Assembly (NCBI GenBank): GCA_964036295.1
Contig: OZ038473.1
Span: forward strand, 6,913,501-6,977,500
DNA length: 64,000 nucleotides
DNA from: Plumapathes pennacea
Taxonomy: Eukaryota > Cnidaria > Anthozoa > Antipatharia > Myriopathidae
Direction: 5' to 3'
Shown piece by piece: positions 10,470 through 24,565 of the stretch. The notes below the pieces were generated by a model that saw only the letters and a program-made list of their open reading frames with translations, searched no databases and was not told the DNA's origin. Position numbers and translations under genes: made by a program. Position 1 is the stretch's first letter, and each line of letters opens with the position of its first letter.

Positions 10470-10850
10470 AAACGTTTTTGGCATAGTATCTTCCCAGAAG
10501 TATTTCGTGTCACCACAGAAAGTTTCGTCGGGACAAAATAATTAGCGGCGACAGAGTTATTTGTTAACGGCTATTCTCAAAGCTTCCGCGATGTAGGAAC
10601 GCAAGCCAAAATCATTCCATAAGATCCAGTTGATCCGTGCACGTTCCACAGAGCGGTGCTGAGTTTGGATGCAGTTATAACTTTTACAAACGAGAAATGA
10701 ACAATTCAATAGCCCACATTTCAAGTTGTCATCGGATATCATGTAACAATGTAACCAATCACCGTGTGCTGATTCTCGACCCAGAAAAAAAAAAAAAAAA
10801 AAAAAGGAGAGAAGTTGCAATTTTAAGCTCGCCGCAGCTACGAACAATTA
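10470..10850 (+). repeat. Repeat family R, copy with poly(A) run
   Basis: Contains agtttcgtcgggacaaaata, tcaccgtgtgctgattctcg and taagctcgccgcag. A 23-base A run at 10785-10807 lies where other copies have shorter A-rich sequence. Confidence 0.75.
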
Positions 10851-11100
10851 ACAAAGGTCGCCTTTTGAGATGCCACAAACTCGTTGCCCCCGCTCGAGAG
10901 GAAATATTTGATGGGTCATAACAGCAAATATCCCCTGCCTGGCAAACTATCGCTGTTTATTGACAATATCCGAACACAGTTTTATATATTAATCACAAAA
11001 AGAGCCATTACGAGATGACTACTGAGGAGGACATCAATTCATTTGTTGTAAAAGCAGTTCCAGAAAGCACCAAAGAGCTTCACAGTCCTTGAGCCATTAT

Positions 11101-11330
11101 TTGCGCTGCGAGAGGAAATAGTTGAAGGATAATAAAGACAATAAACTACTTTTGGCTTCGGAAATATGCACGGATAATTGTCCTTCGACATTATCTGTTC
11201 CGAGAAGCAAACAGTTGCCCTCGAGCTTCGCTGTCAGGCAACTGTTCGCTTCTCGGAACAGATAATATCCTCGGACAATTATCCGTGCATATTTCCTCGC
11301 CAAAAGTAGCTTATTGTTTATATAACCCAT
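11101..11330. mobile_element. Fold-back MITE E, copy 1
   Basis: Arms contain ctacttttggc, gcacggataattgtcc and gttccgagaagc and meet near ccctcgagcttcgctgtcag. A second copy is at 53840-54012. Confidence 0.8.
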
Positions 11331-11777
11331 CTGTGGACAACTATGGTCAATGAACGCGTGAGCGACGAAGTACTGTTGAGAAAGTTTTTTTAAGATTTCA
11401 CGACCTTTACAGAGTGGCTTGCAAGTCCCAAGTGAGACAAATTTACAATACTAATTGAAGAATCAGCAAAGAGGAAATAAATGCATGCCTCAAGTATTTT
11501 TACACATCAGCAAAGGGAACAAGACGGCACCTTCGCTCAAGTCGATACGAGCAGCCATTGATCGATCGCTTTCTTCGGTTTGCCTCCCTGGTGAAAACAG
11601 TTTTTCATCGCCGCCCTGCCCTCACAGAAGCAACTATAGTATTTTTTCATCAGTTTTCCTTGCTGATGTTCGAGCAGCTTCAGTTCTCGTTCAGAACAAC
11701 CAGTTGTTAGTTCCAAGCAGCATCACAAACGTCGCACATAGCGAGTAAGGCCAAGCGATTCCCTCCGTCAGCTTTTT

Positions 11778-13651
11778 GTGTGTCCTCTTATTGCTCGCGG
11801 GGGCCTGGGGCCCACGAGAGCTTAAAAATGGAGATTTTTATTTAATTTTTTTTTCCTTTTTGTGGGTCGAGGATCAGCACACGGTGATTGGTTCATATTA
11901 TCACGTGCTGGGCGATGACGTAATTGACTTCGCTAAACAACTCGAGATGTGGCCAGTGAATTGCTCGTTACTTGTGTGTAAAAGTTAACTGCATCCCATC
12001 CAAACTCAACACCATTTGGCTCTGTGGAATAGGCACGGATAAACTGGATTTTCGGGAACGATTTTGGCTCGCGTTCACCGCGGAAGCTTTGAGAATAGCC
12101 GTAAACAAATATTTGATGGTACCGCTGTCGCCGATAAATATTTAGTCCCGACGAAACTTTCTGTGGCGACACGAAATACTTTTGGGAAAATAACAGGGCG
12201 AAAGCAGAAACCAAAGCTACGGTGAGCTTTAGCCGTAAAACAATGACGCTTTATGCTTTACTCTGTACATGACATCTGTTGCCTCATAAAATTCTTCTGC
12301 GTATCGTACATTGCCTGTTGAAGTGTTTCTTTCATTCGATCATGTAGCCTTTGTTTCGCAATGGTCAGTGAATACCAGAAATGAAAAATACACCGAAATA
12401 ATTCTGAGGATTGAGTTTGCAGTCACAAATGGACTGAACACACTGTGAACAAAAGCGCAATAATATTGTAAACATCTCTCGTGTGACATTCCTCGCTTTC
12501 AATTTTATATTTCTTACAGAGCACGAATACTCGAAAGCCTGATAGAAAGAAACGTATTGAGTTAATAAAAGAAAACATATAAGTAGTGAAGCGAAAAAGT
12601 AAACTGCATCCCATTCAAATTCAACGCCATTTGGCTCTGTGGAATAGGCATGGATAAACTGGATTTTAGGAAAAGATTTTGGCTCGCGTTCACCGCACAA
12701 GCTTTGAGAATAGCCGTAAACAAATGTTTGATGGTACTTCTGGGGTATTGCAAATATCTCTGTCGCCGATAAGTATTTAGTCCCGACGAAACTTTCTGTG
12801 GCGACACGAAATACTTTTGGGAAAATAACAGGGCGAAAACAGAAACCAAAGCTACGGTGAGCTTTAGCCGTAAAACAATGACGCTTTATGCCTTACTCTG
12901 TACATGACATCTGTTGCCTCATAAAATTCTTCTGCGTATCGTACATTGCCTGTTGAAGTGTTTCTTTCATTCGATCATGTAGTCTTTGTTTCGCAATGTT
13001 CATTAAATACCAGAAATGAAAAATACACCGAAATAATTCTGAGGATTGAGTTTGCAGTCACAAATGGACTGAACACACTGTGAACAAAAGCGCAATAATA
13101 TTGTAAACATCTCTCGTGTGACATTCCTCGCTTTCAATTTTATATTTGTTACAGAGCACGAATACTCGAAAGCCTGATAGAAGAAACGTATTGAGTTAAG
13201 AAAAGAAAACACATAAGTAGTGAAGCGAAGGCTGGATTAATCGTGGCCTCTGATTAGAAATATGAGTCAAGGTCAAACTGTCAAAATCGATTGTGCATAA
13301 AAAGATATGTCACGCATTCTCAAGATGCAGGGTCGCTCAACCTTTAAGAAGCAAGTGTATGAGTGTTGTAATAATAATTTTTAGTTTAATCAAGGTGTCA
13401 AAAGAGCAAGGTGTCAAAAGCCAAGTTCTCTATACTGTGTGATATTTTTATGGTGAGAAATTGGAAGTCTCTCTTGGGAGTTCCGCTCTTGTCCCCTACT
13501 TTCCATTTTATATTCTGGTCTCGACCCAACTCACGCCGCGAGCTCACTGGCAAGGCCAGTCTAGTTGATGATGAAACGCGTCATAACATTATCAAAAAGA
13601 TGTGGATCCACGAGACGCTCCGCCGTTTCATCGTCAATAAGAGGACACACA
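11778..13651 (-). mobile_element. Longest copy of family R (composite, about 1.9 kb)
   Basis: It begins gtgtgtcctcttattg and ends with the inverse caataagaggacacac. Its interior matches 56540-58345 in opposite orientation along nearly its whole length (gccagtgagctcg, gaactcccaagagacttcc, gagcaactc, attcgtg). It contains a tandem duplication. No transposase frame was found, so it is non-autonomous; the superfamily is unknown. Confidence 0.7.
11990..13225. repeat. Tandem duplication inside family R
   Basis: The unit starting tttggctctgtggaatagg at 12015 recurs at 12630 (offset 615); acaatgacgctttatgc at 12240 recurs at 12875 (offset 635). The 20-base difference is an extra block near 12745 (ggggtattgcaaatatctc). 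Divergence between units is low. Confidence 0.85.
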
Positions 13652-13850
13652 TAAAAAACTGACGTCAATTTGTTTCTTACAATAACAAACTCAAGCTACG
13701 AAGCAGGAAAACACGCAAAACTGGATTTTGTTCGATTTGAATGAAATTTTGTCAACAACTTTTCTCGCTTTCTAATTGGTCGAGGTTAAAATTCAAGACA
13801 GTTCATTGGCCAAAAAGTGACAGTTTGACGTGAGCATTTTGCGCTTGCAA
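13565..13850. repeat. Shortened relative of the 1142-1500 repeat
   Basis: gatgatgaaacgcgtcataa and caataagaggacacac match the fold-back at 1142, with most of one arm lost. The next 170 bases (attggtcgaggtt, gtgacagtttgacgtgagc) match 1338-1500, the sequence just downstream of the Crypton stop codon. Confidence 0.75.
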
Positions 13851-14240
13851 AATAAAATTCTGTCAAAGAAGTTGGAAAGAAATGATTAAACGCTTTTCTG
13901 CTGCGTTTTCTCGACACTTCTGGTTCTCTACTTCAATTGTCGAATGTCGCTTTTGCAATAATTGAGGTAAATTTAAAGCTGAATTCACCTTCTTCGTCCA
14001 AATCACTGTCGTTAGCACTCGATTTTGTGTCTACCCCCTTATTGATGATGAAAATTAGCCAATCACAAAGCGAGAAAATTGACATGTTATTGTAAAATGC
14101 TTTCTTCACTCGATTTTTACTGACTTAGTCATACTTGCAGTTATCACGTGATCATTGTATTTTTTGGATCGGAAGTTAAGTCGTCTTCCGGTCTTTTTTA
14201 CATCAATTAAAATCAGGGTAGAGTAATTTGTGATCCAGTT
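13851..14240. other. Unassigned, possible coding trace on the minus strand
   Basis: A minus-strand stretch near 13940-14030 reads SSANDSDLDEEGEF and then a stop; it might be a decayed protein start. Nothing else was seen. Confidence 0.3.
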
Positions 14241-14253
14241 TTTTAATAAAACA

Positions 14254-14350
14254 ATTACTTTACTGGGGCTTGCCGAATATGGAATGATAAATAACCAACT
14301 CGGCGCGGCACCTCGTTAATTATTTATCATTCCATATTCGGCAAGCCCTC
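14254..14350. repeat. Palindromic MITE
   Basis: ggcttgccgaatatggaatg and its inverse cattccatattcggcaagcc enclose a short centre around ctcggcgcggcacctcg. It lies immediately outside the large inverted repeat. Confidence 0.8.
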
Positions 14351-16204
14351 GTAGAAAAATGGTTAAGAGCGAATTTTCCTAAACACCGGGTGAAATGAGA
14401 AAAATGTGGCACATGAGTCAAAAATCGGGGTTCTTCATATTTTGTCCAGAGATAGCCTATGGTGTGCCAATTACTCTCGTATACTTATTTTGTTAAAAAA
14501 TTTTTGGAGTTTCAAGAAAAAAAATAAAAACCGCTACGCCTCAAAATGACTAAAATGAAAGGGATTAGGAGGACCACAAAAGCCTTCGCGCGCGACCGCG
14601 CAATGAAACTCTACACATAAATGTCTTCATCTATTAATTAAGAAGACATCTACGAGCAATTTGAGCCTATAAATAGAATTATAGGTCAAATATTGAATAT
14701 CTGGTGTCGGGGCAAAGACAGCCCAAATTTCAATGCTCGCAAATCTCAGTTCAGAGCACTTTTTCAAAAAATCGTTTCTATGTCCGGTATAACTCAGATT
14801 TGCACATAAATTCGGTTGTAATATCTAGAAGTGTTGTTCTTATTTAGAATATAAAAATTAGTTTGGTACTTTTCATTGCTCGAAAGAACTAACGCGGCTA
14901 ATTTTGCCAAAATCACAACTTCGACTTGTAAACAACGCGCAACGATCAATTCACACTTTCGGATAAACTTGAACAAAAACTTCGCCCTCCACGTCAAACT
15001 TGGCACAAAACTCTGTAGGAGACCTTATAATAAGTTTAACTTTCCATACCACCGGTTAACGATTGATTTATGTGGTTTTTCCTATCAAAATGCCTCTTCA
15101 ACTCAGTGGTCGACAAGCGCTGAACTGATCGGCGGCTTAAATACGGCAAGTCTTGAACATCACTTTCTTTGCCAATTTACGCCTCATTTCGCTTTATACT
15201 GCTACAATATAGCACAAATATCTTCCAAGGATGTGCCTGTCACTTTAAGAGCTCTTTCTTGTAAAAAATGAAAGAGTCATGCAGTCAAAATATACGCGCC
15301 GACGTTGCCGTGCGTTCGTTATTGGTGTCACGCAATCCTTAACTCAGCGAGATATGTTTATTATATTTAGTTACATTGATGTCCCTTGTTTGACCCAAAA
15401 ATATATTAACTTTGTTTTGTCATTATCGCTACCGGGAATGAAAATGCGAATGAAAATGAAACTTTATTATTTGGGTATCAAAGTGGCCAAATAATGAAAA
15501 CAACAGCAACCATAAACTAGAATGGTTATGGCCTGAGCAATCAAAACAGCACAAAGGCAAAAGTAACTCTTCTAACTTGACATTGGACCGTACACGTCAT
15601 TAGGAGCTGCAAGCCAACTATATAGAAAATACCCCCAAAACTCCCCCTCCCCTCTCCTTCCCATACCAAGAAACGGATCCTATATATATTGTGGTCTTCC
15701 CCTCTCGCAATTTTCAATTTTCTCCAATACATTATTTGTACTTTACACCTTTGAGACTCCACTCCGTCCCAACACAACCCACTGTCCTAATACAATTGTG
15801 TCATAAACCGGCTTGGGGAGAAAAAAATCAATAATCAAAAATTCCGAAAGCGGCAATTTTTAAGTTAAAAGCCCTGTATATATGAAAAAAGTTGGCCCGG
15901 GAACCCTAGCCTGGGCGCGCCCACTATTCATACTTAAGAAACCACTCGGCGGCCTCGTGGTTTCCTTACGCTACTCTCGTGTTCTCCCAACTTCCCGCGT
16001 GTTTAGATGAGGCTATATTACAGGGGAACACGTTATATATTTCTTTTATAAAATAATTAGTCAAGTAAAAAACATCGCGTATCGCGTCAGCGTGTAATAT
16101 ACTCTCATCTAACACGGTTATTTAGCCAATCAGGGTGTGCGTAGTATCATAGTTATTTTATAAGTTTCTTTATTATAGAGTTGAAGCGAGCGCGTACATG
16201 GCAA

Positions 16205-16375
16205 AAGGCTGGTTCACACGGTAAAGCAAGCGCAAGAGAATGAAAACTTTTCCATTCTCTTGCGCTTGCGTTTGCGCTTGATTTACAAATTGTACCGTGT
16301 GAACTGGTCGCTTGCGCTTGCGTTAGCGTTTGCGTTTGCTTTACTCGTGAGAACCAGGCTAAAGTGATTTAAAGT
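16205..16375. repeat. Fold-back rich in gcaagcgcaag words
   Basis: gctggttcacacggtaaagc at the left matches the inverse of the right end (ctttactcgtgagaaccagg) and of an inner copy (accgtgtgaact). A tight hairpin joins gcgcaagagaatg to cattctcttgcgc. Confidence 0.65.
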
Positions 16376-17303
16376 TACAGTAATCTACTTGGAATAGATT
16401 AGTTTTAGTATGTACCGTAAGCACACCCATGCACTGCAGATAATCTTAAAGTTATATTTTCCGTTTTTCTTTCTTTTTTTAATTGTACCAATAAAGAAAA
16501 TATGAAGCCAGATTTGGAAACGAGTTTCCTATCAGAGCAGATAACAAATTCTAAAATAAAGACTTGACGTACGTACCCAAACCAGCCGCAACAAATATAC
16601 CAGTGCGGCGAAGGATTGACCTAGAGAGCGCTTTGTTGATCCCGCGATCAGCCTTGCGCGATTTCCCCTTCTCACCATGTCTGCATAGGTCAGCTGGAAC
16701 TCGGCAACGCTGCGATCCTTTGCGCCAAACAATTCGCAAAGAAGAGCGGTGTGAAGCGCAAATCGTCAATTTTGATATATTAGACGGCGGAGTAAATATC
16801 GACGCCCGTGCTAATATCAATTCAACTTCGGTCTCAACATCGCTTATCCCTATCGCCTTTTTGTGCCCCGAAATATCCTTGGTACAGGAAAGAAGGGGAA
16901 TTGCTGTCGCGCTGCTTTCTTGTTTCGCTTGTCAAGGGCATAACATCCCCCTTGAAAAACTGAAACTTTTTTGTCACCGTTGCTATTTTTTCCTAACACC
17001 TAACGGCAACTGCTTCGACAACCAAAACAGGTATTCATTTTGGTGTGTCGGGAAAAAGTAAAACGGAAGTTGCCCCACCCGACCGCGCCTTTACGAGTCC
17101 TTTCATTTTCTTTCTTTTCCCTCGGCACTGAATAACAAGACAAGACGGCCACTGAATAGAAAGAAAATTACGGAAAAGAACTAAAATGTGAATCTCTGTT
17201 AGTGATGTAAATTTGAGAAAAGGTCATATTAGAGCCGAAAAAAAAAAAAAAACAAAACAAAACAAAAACAAAAAAATACAACAACAACAACACGAGGGTG
17301 ATT

Positions 17304-17323
17304 GGGGGGGGGGGGGGGGGGGG
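17304..17323 (+). repeat. Run of 20 G
   Basis: An uninterrupted G tract follows A- and CAA-rich sequence and precedes TATAAAAG by a few bases. Confidence 0.9.
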
Positions 17324-18699
17324 TGTATAAAAGCAATATTTAGATTACTCATGCGCTTCATGAACAGATAAAACTCTCGAGAGATTCCTTGTCAGTTTCT
17401 TATTAGATCTGTGTGCAGTTCATTAAGCCGGATCCGGTAAAATAACTCGTTTTGGTAAATAAAGTCAGCTTAGTTTGAAATCTAGGTGCCACTAAAACCT
17501 ACGGATCTTATCGTGTGTTATTTGTGTATAAAGAAAACAAAATATTTCTTGGCCAGATGCGTATTCATGTATCACTTCAAGTACAAATTCTATTGTTGTT
17601 GTTGTTTTCATTATTTGGCCGGCACTTTGATACCCAAATAATAAAGTTTCATGTCGCATTTTCATTCACGGTAGCGATAATGACAAAACAAAGTTAATAT
17701 ATTTTTGGGTCAAACAAGGGATATCAATGTAACTATAAAATATAATAAACATATCTCGCTGAGTTTTAAGATTGCGTGACACCACGGCGACGTCGGCGCG
17801 TATATTTTGACTGCATGACTCTTTCATTTTTTACAAGAAAGAGCTCTTAAAGTGACAGGGACATCCTTAGAAGCATATTTGTGCTATATTGTAGCAGAAT
17901 AAAGCGAAATGAGGCGTAAATTGGCAAAGAAAGTGAAGCAATCAGTTAGCGCTTGTCGACTACTGAGTTGAAGAGGCATTTTGATAGGAAAAACCACATA
18001 AATCAATCGTTAACCGGTTGTATTGAAAGTTAAACTTATTATAAGGTCTCCTACAGAGTTTTGTGCCAAGTTTGACGTGGAAGGCGAAGTTTTTGTTCAA
18101 GTTTATCCGAAAGTGTGAATTGATCGTTGCGCGTTATTTACAAGTCGACGTTGTGATTTTGGCAAAATTAGCCGCGTTAGTTCTTTCGAGCAATGAAAAG
18201 TACCAAACTAATTTTTATATTCTAAATAAGAACAACACTTCTAGATATTACAACCGAATTTATGTGCAAATCTGAGTTATACCGGACATAGAAATGATTT
18301 TTTGAAAAAGTGCTCTGAACTGAGATTTGCCAGCACTGGAATTTGGGCTGTCTTTGCCCCGACACCAGATAATCAATATTTGACCTATAATTCTATTTAT
18401 AGGTTCAAATTGCTCGTAGATGTCTTCTTAATCAATAGATGAGGATATTTATGTGTAGAGTTTCGTTGCGCGGTCGCGTGCGAAGGTTTTTGTGGTCCTC
18501 CAAATCCTTTTATTTTAGTGATTTCGAGGGGCATGGCGGTTTTTCAAAAATTTCACGAAATAAAAAAACTTCCGGAAAAACTAAATATACCAGGGTGATT
18601 GGCAAACCATAGGTTATCTTTTGACAAAATAAAAAGAACCCCGAATTTTGACTGATGTGCCACTCCTCACCCGGTCAGAAAAGAAAGTCGCTCTTAATT

Positions 18700-20574
<1,875 letters not shown>

Positions 20575-20599
20575 ATATATATAATATATACACACACAC

Positions 20600-20931
<332 letters not shown>

Positions 20932-21729
20932 TCGTTTCAAAAAAGATTGACCCTCAAAAAATAGATAATAGAGTGTGAGCAACTTTGGGAGAATTCTCGG
21001 CAAGGAACAAACATTCAAGGCAAAAGTAGCAATGCCGTTTTCTCGCACAGCTCATTATTTTGATCTCTTCTTCAAACTAAAAACATCGAAAATTTCTTTG
21101 GCTTATGGTTGGTTGAAATTGGAAATGTCAATTAAAAAAAATAAAACAATCGATTGTCATGCATATCATTATCTACAGTGGACAACACAGGATGGCAAAG
21201 CTTGTGCACACAATTAACACATTTTCAAACGTTAACAAAAAATCATTGATACTAGAATAATAATAGTGCATTACTTTAGTGAGCATTTTTTTGCTTTGTT
21301 GAAAGTCAGATGGTTGTAAATATAAAGACAGAAATACGCGACATCATATTTGATATACGAACAAAGTACACGAAACTCTAATTCGAGCTCAAGCCCAGTC
21401 TCACGAGTCTTGACATTGTATTTCTAACAGTGGTCAGTATTAAATGTCTCTTTTCAGGTTAGTCAGATGAGTATTATGGAAAGAAGAAGTGCTACTGAAT
21501 ACAGGATAAAACACAAATTTGTACACCAAAAATTATGAGCAGAAATTTTCCTTCCTAAAGCCCTGGCCAAGCCCTGGAGATGCCAGCCGATGCAAGCTTG
21601 GCTTGAGTTAAACTTGTGTCAACTTGCAAAAAGGTGGCCAAAAGTCGGTGCAAGCTAATGCAAGTTTCATAGAAGGGTTCTTGCGAAAAAACCAAAAATA
21701 CAAAAATTCCCTCAGAACATGTAAGGATG

Positions 21730-21854
21730 TTAAACTTGCGACGACTTGCACGAAAATTGAACACGTTCAAATTTGATGCACGTCCGTGCAAATGGGTGCT
21801 CGAACTTGCAAACTTGCATCGACTTACAAGAAAGGTTTCGCACTAGGCCTCGGT
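21730..21854 (-). CDS. PTCD3: PTCD3 last exon, end uncertain
   Basis: Begins DRGLVRNLS after a tttcag acceptor. If read through, a stop occurs at 21730. A donor-like gtaagt at 21827 could instead splice to an acceptor at 21555 and end at a TGA right at that junction. The read-through part (21730-21825) holds internal repeats around the word acttgca, so the C-terminal tail is doubtful. Confidence 0.55.
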
Positions 21855-23851
21855 CTGAAACAGAGGCAACATTGCTCAGTATAGAGCAGCATTTATTTGG
21901 AAGGTGAGTACACAAGCCACAGCTCCAGTACTCACCTAGAGCAGACATGTCTTCAAACAAACCATTGATGTACTGCCTGTAGGAGTAAAAGAGCTCAGCG
22001 AATGATTCTGTGTATTTAAACAATTAATTCAAAACAATTAATAAAACAACTATAATATTTTAATATTGCAACGTGGATGCATGGGCCGTGCACGCAAAAC
22101 GCAACCTTAATCCCTGGAATTGAAACTACAATCCCGCTTCAGATACATGTATGCCTTGCTTTTCAAACAATTTCAAAGACCCTCTCACCGTAGATGCTTT
22201 GCGCACCCAGTGACTGATGGCAGCCATTTTCGTATCAACCGAAAATGGCGGATTCTCATGTTTTTCTACGTTTTATCGCGAAATAAATCAGCACAAACTC
22301 AGAAAGTGTATAGAATACGGCAATCAGCGACAGGTAGATCAATCAATCATAACGCGGGTGCCTCAGAAAATTTGAGCTCTGGATGTAAATATAAACATGG
22401 GCGCGTAAAGCATCTACGGTGGGAGGGTCTCTTTAAGTGGCTGTGTATGTACAGGAGTAATTCTGTTCAGTGCTAGGCCGTACGCAGATACACAGTTTAA
22501 ACAGAAAGCCACTGTATACTGCTGTAGACCTAGTCAGCTTTTTAAGCTAACACGTGTTCTTATCTGGTTCTACTCAGAGCATTACCTTTCTTCAAGTGTG
22601 AATCTCACAAAGTCGAATACATCACTCCTCCGTTTCTGGTTCAGATGAAATCCGAGTTTTGACATCACCTCAAGTGCTTTCTGAGAGGAAAAATTGTAAT
22701 GAAATGGATTTCACAGAACGTGTAAAGTTAGGTTTGAGTGCAGGTTTTGAGTGTAATTACGATGGAGGTAATGACAATGAAGATGGGTGTTTGGTGATGG
22801 GTGATGATGACGATGATGGTGATGATAACGATGACTACGGAGCTTATCCCTGAGCGTAAGCGAGGGTAATAATCATGACGCTAATGCAGTAGTATCGCCT
22901 TATGTGGAGACTCCAAGCGGGTCGCCATCTCAAAATTTAATGTTCGTCAGTCAGTCATCGTACGATCTCAAGACAAGGTTACTTAGCGGCTCAACTGTTA
23001 ACCATTTTTTTGGTGACAAGCGGTAGAGTGCGAACGGAAGTGATTTTGTACAACAAGATGCAGATACAAGGCCAAGCAGTTCGACGGACGCCTGTAAACT
23101 GCCCAGATATTGTGCCATTGTATGGGAGGCAAGCTTGCTAGCTGTGAAACGAACTCTTTAAGGCATCGACTGGCCGACCTGAACACAATCCCAGACGCAG
23201 CCAGTATTGTGTCAAAACGCAGACACTTCTTCAGAAAGGAATAGCAAAATACAGTCGGTGGAAATCGAACAATCACCATGGCTATGGCTTTCAGGAACCG
23301 GTGAGTTTTGAAAAATTACATCAATTAATGTACAGTACACGTATGCTATTTGAAAGTCGTGTTACCATTCGTGTATTTCAACAATTGCTGCATATTTTGT
23401 CGTTTGATGCCCCTGTGATGAGGGCCAAGTAAGACTATATTGTGATTTTTTCGCTAGTTTTCAAAGCTATTTCAGAGTGCCTTCGTGCAAGATTGTGTCA
23501 TCCGATTCCTGACATATTCCTGACGTGTTTGTTGGCACACTGTATTCAAGGATGAAATATGACCAGGTTGAAGTGCTCTCGCTTTCTGAAGGCTATTAAA
23601 GTAGAGAATACCCAGCCAGGGGCCACTGCTTTCCAAATAAAACAATTACAAGTCTATTGTATATTATTGTCTATGGGTGGCCGATTTTTCCCGCTCAACA
23701 CAATCGGACCTTGTATTATTTAGTGACGTATGTGGATATGATACAGCGTTGGCTGGAGCAATCGCGGCTTTTATATATATATATATATAGCATATAATAC
23801 CACGACCGAAAGGGATCTTGGGATTCGTGATTAATTTCAGCTTGTTTACTG

Positions 23852-23903
<52 letters not shown>

Positions 23904-24517
23904 GAGTGTTTTACTGGAAAATATACCGTGCGTAAAATCCATACGAAACTACATTCGGGACCCGAGTGGCGTATTTTCCATATCCTCACTTAGTGAGAAT
24001 ATCATTGGCATCATTTCTCGCTTTTACACGGTTTGTGCAATTTCTCGTAAAACAATCGTGTCTAATATAATAAATAGAAAATTGCACGGTGGCTTGAAGA
24101 TATGGATTTTGTTTTCTCATGGTAAAAACAATATTTTACTCAGTCGCGAAGCACTCGTTCGTAAAATACTGTTTTTAACACTCAAAAATAAAATTCATAT
24201 CTTCGCGCCGCCGTGTAATATCCTATATATATATATATACAGCCCTTTGCAAAAATTTTGAGCCCTCAATATATATCACTATATACAAATATCAAGTGCA
24301 TTGTGGGAAGAGTTCAACTGGAAAATTTTCTTCCACAGCCAAATAACGAGGAGGAACACGCAGTAATCATTGTATTTTGAACTTAAATATCTTTCTGGTA
24401 ATATATTGTTCTGATTTGTGTGGTTTGTATGCAATTTTAGAACCATTACCTTCCCACAATGCACTTAATATTTGTATATAGTGATCTATATTGAGGGCTC
24501 AAAATTTTTGCAAAGGG

Positions 24518-24565
<48 letters not shown>

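Larger units (their letters stand above)
15511..17591. other. Spacer of the large inverted repeat
   Basis: No gene was recognised. The spacer holds a fragment of the TIR family of 24752 (tgtttagatgaggctat near 16000), a GC-rich fold-back (16205-16375), an unassigned 165-codon frame, A-rich and CAA-rich sequence, a run of 20 G at 17304-17323 and a TATAAAAG at 17326-17333. TATAAAAG followed by AATAAA at 17459 would suit a solo LTR promoter, but no matching second LTR was seen. Confidence 0.5.
14360..18697. repeat. Very large inverted repeat (arms about 1.1 kb, spacer about 2.1 kb)
   Basis: The left arm 14360-15510 reads taagagcgaattttcc through caacagcaac; the right arm 17592-18697 is its reverse complement with scattered differences. 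Examples: gtttgacccaaaaatatatt against aatatatttttgggtcaaac; ggagaccttataataagttt against its inverse at 18030-18050. Both arms can encode the same 70-residue frame with only three differences, which follows from the base identity and is not proof of a gene. Confidence 0.85.

Noticed and set aside
14876-15271. 131-codon frame in the left arm of the large inverted repeat
   Set aside because: It is not kept open in the right arm, so it is likely chance.
16564-17061. 165-codon plus-strand frame and the overlapping minus-strand frames
   Set aside because: No domain, splice support or codon bias that I can see; the frames overlap on both strands.
17326-17560. Solo LTR (TATAAAAG then AATAAA)
   Set aside because: No matching second LTR, no tg...ca ends and no primer-binding site were seen, so it was not called.
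22795-22853. Acidic DDDDDGDDNDD frame
   Set aside because: It is a GAT-rich simple stretch in an intron with no support as a protein.
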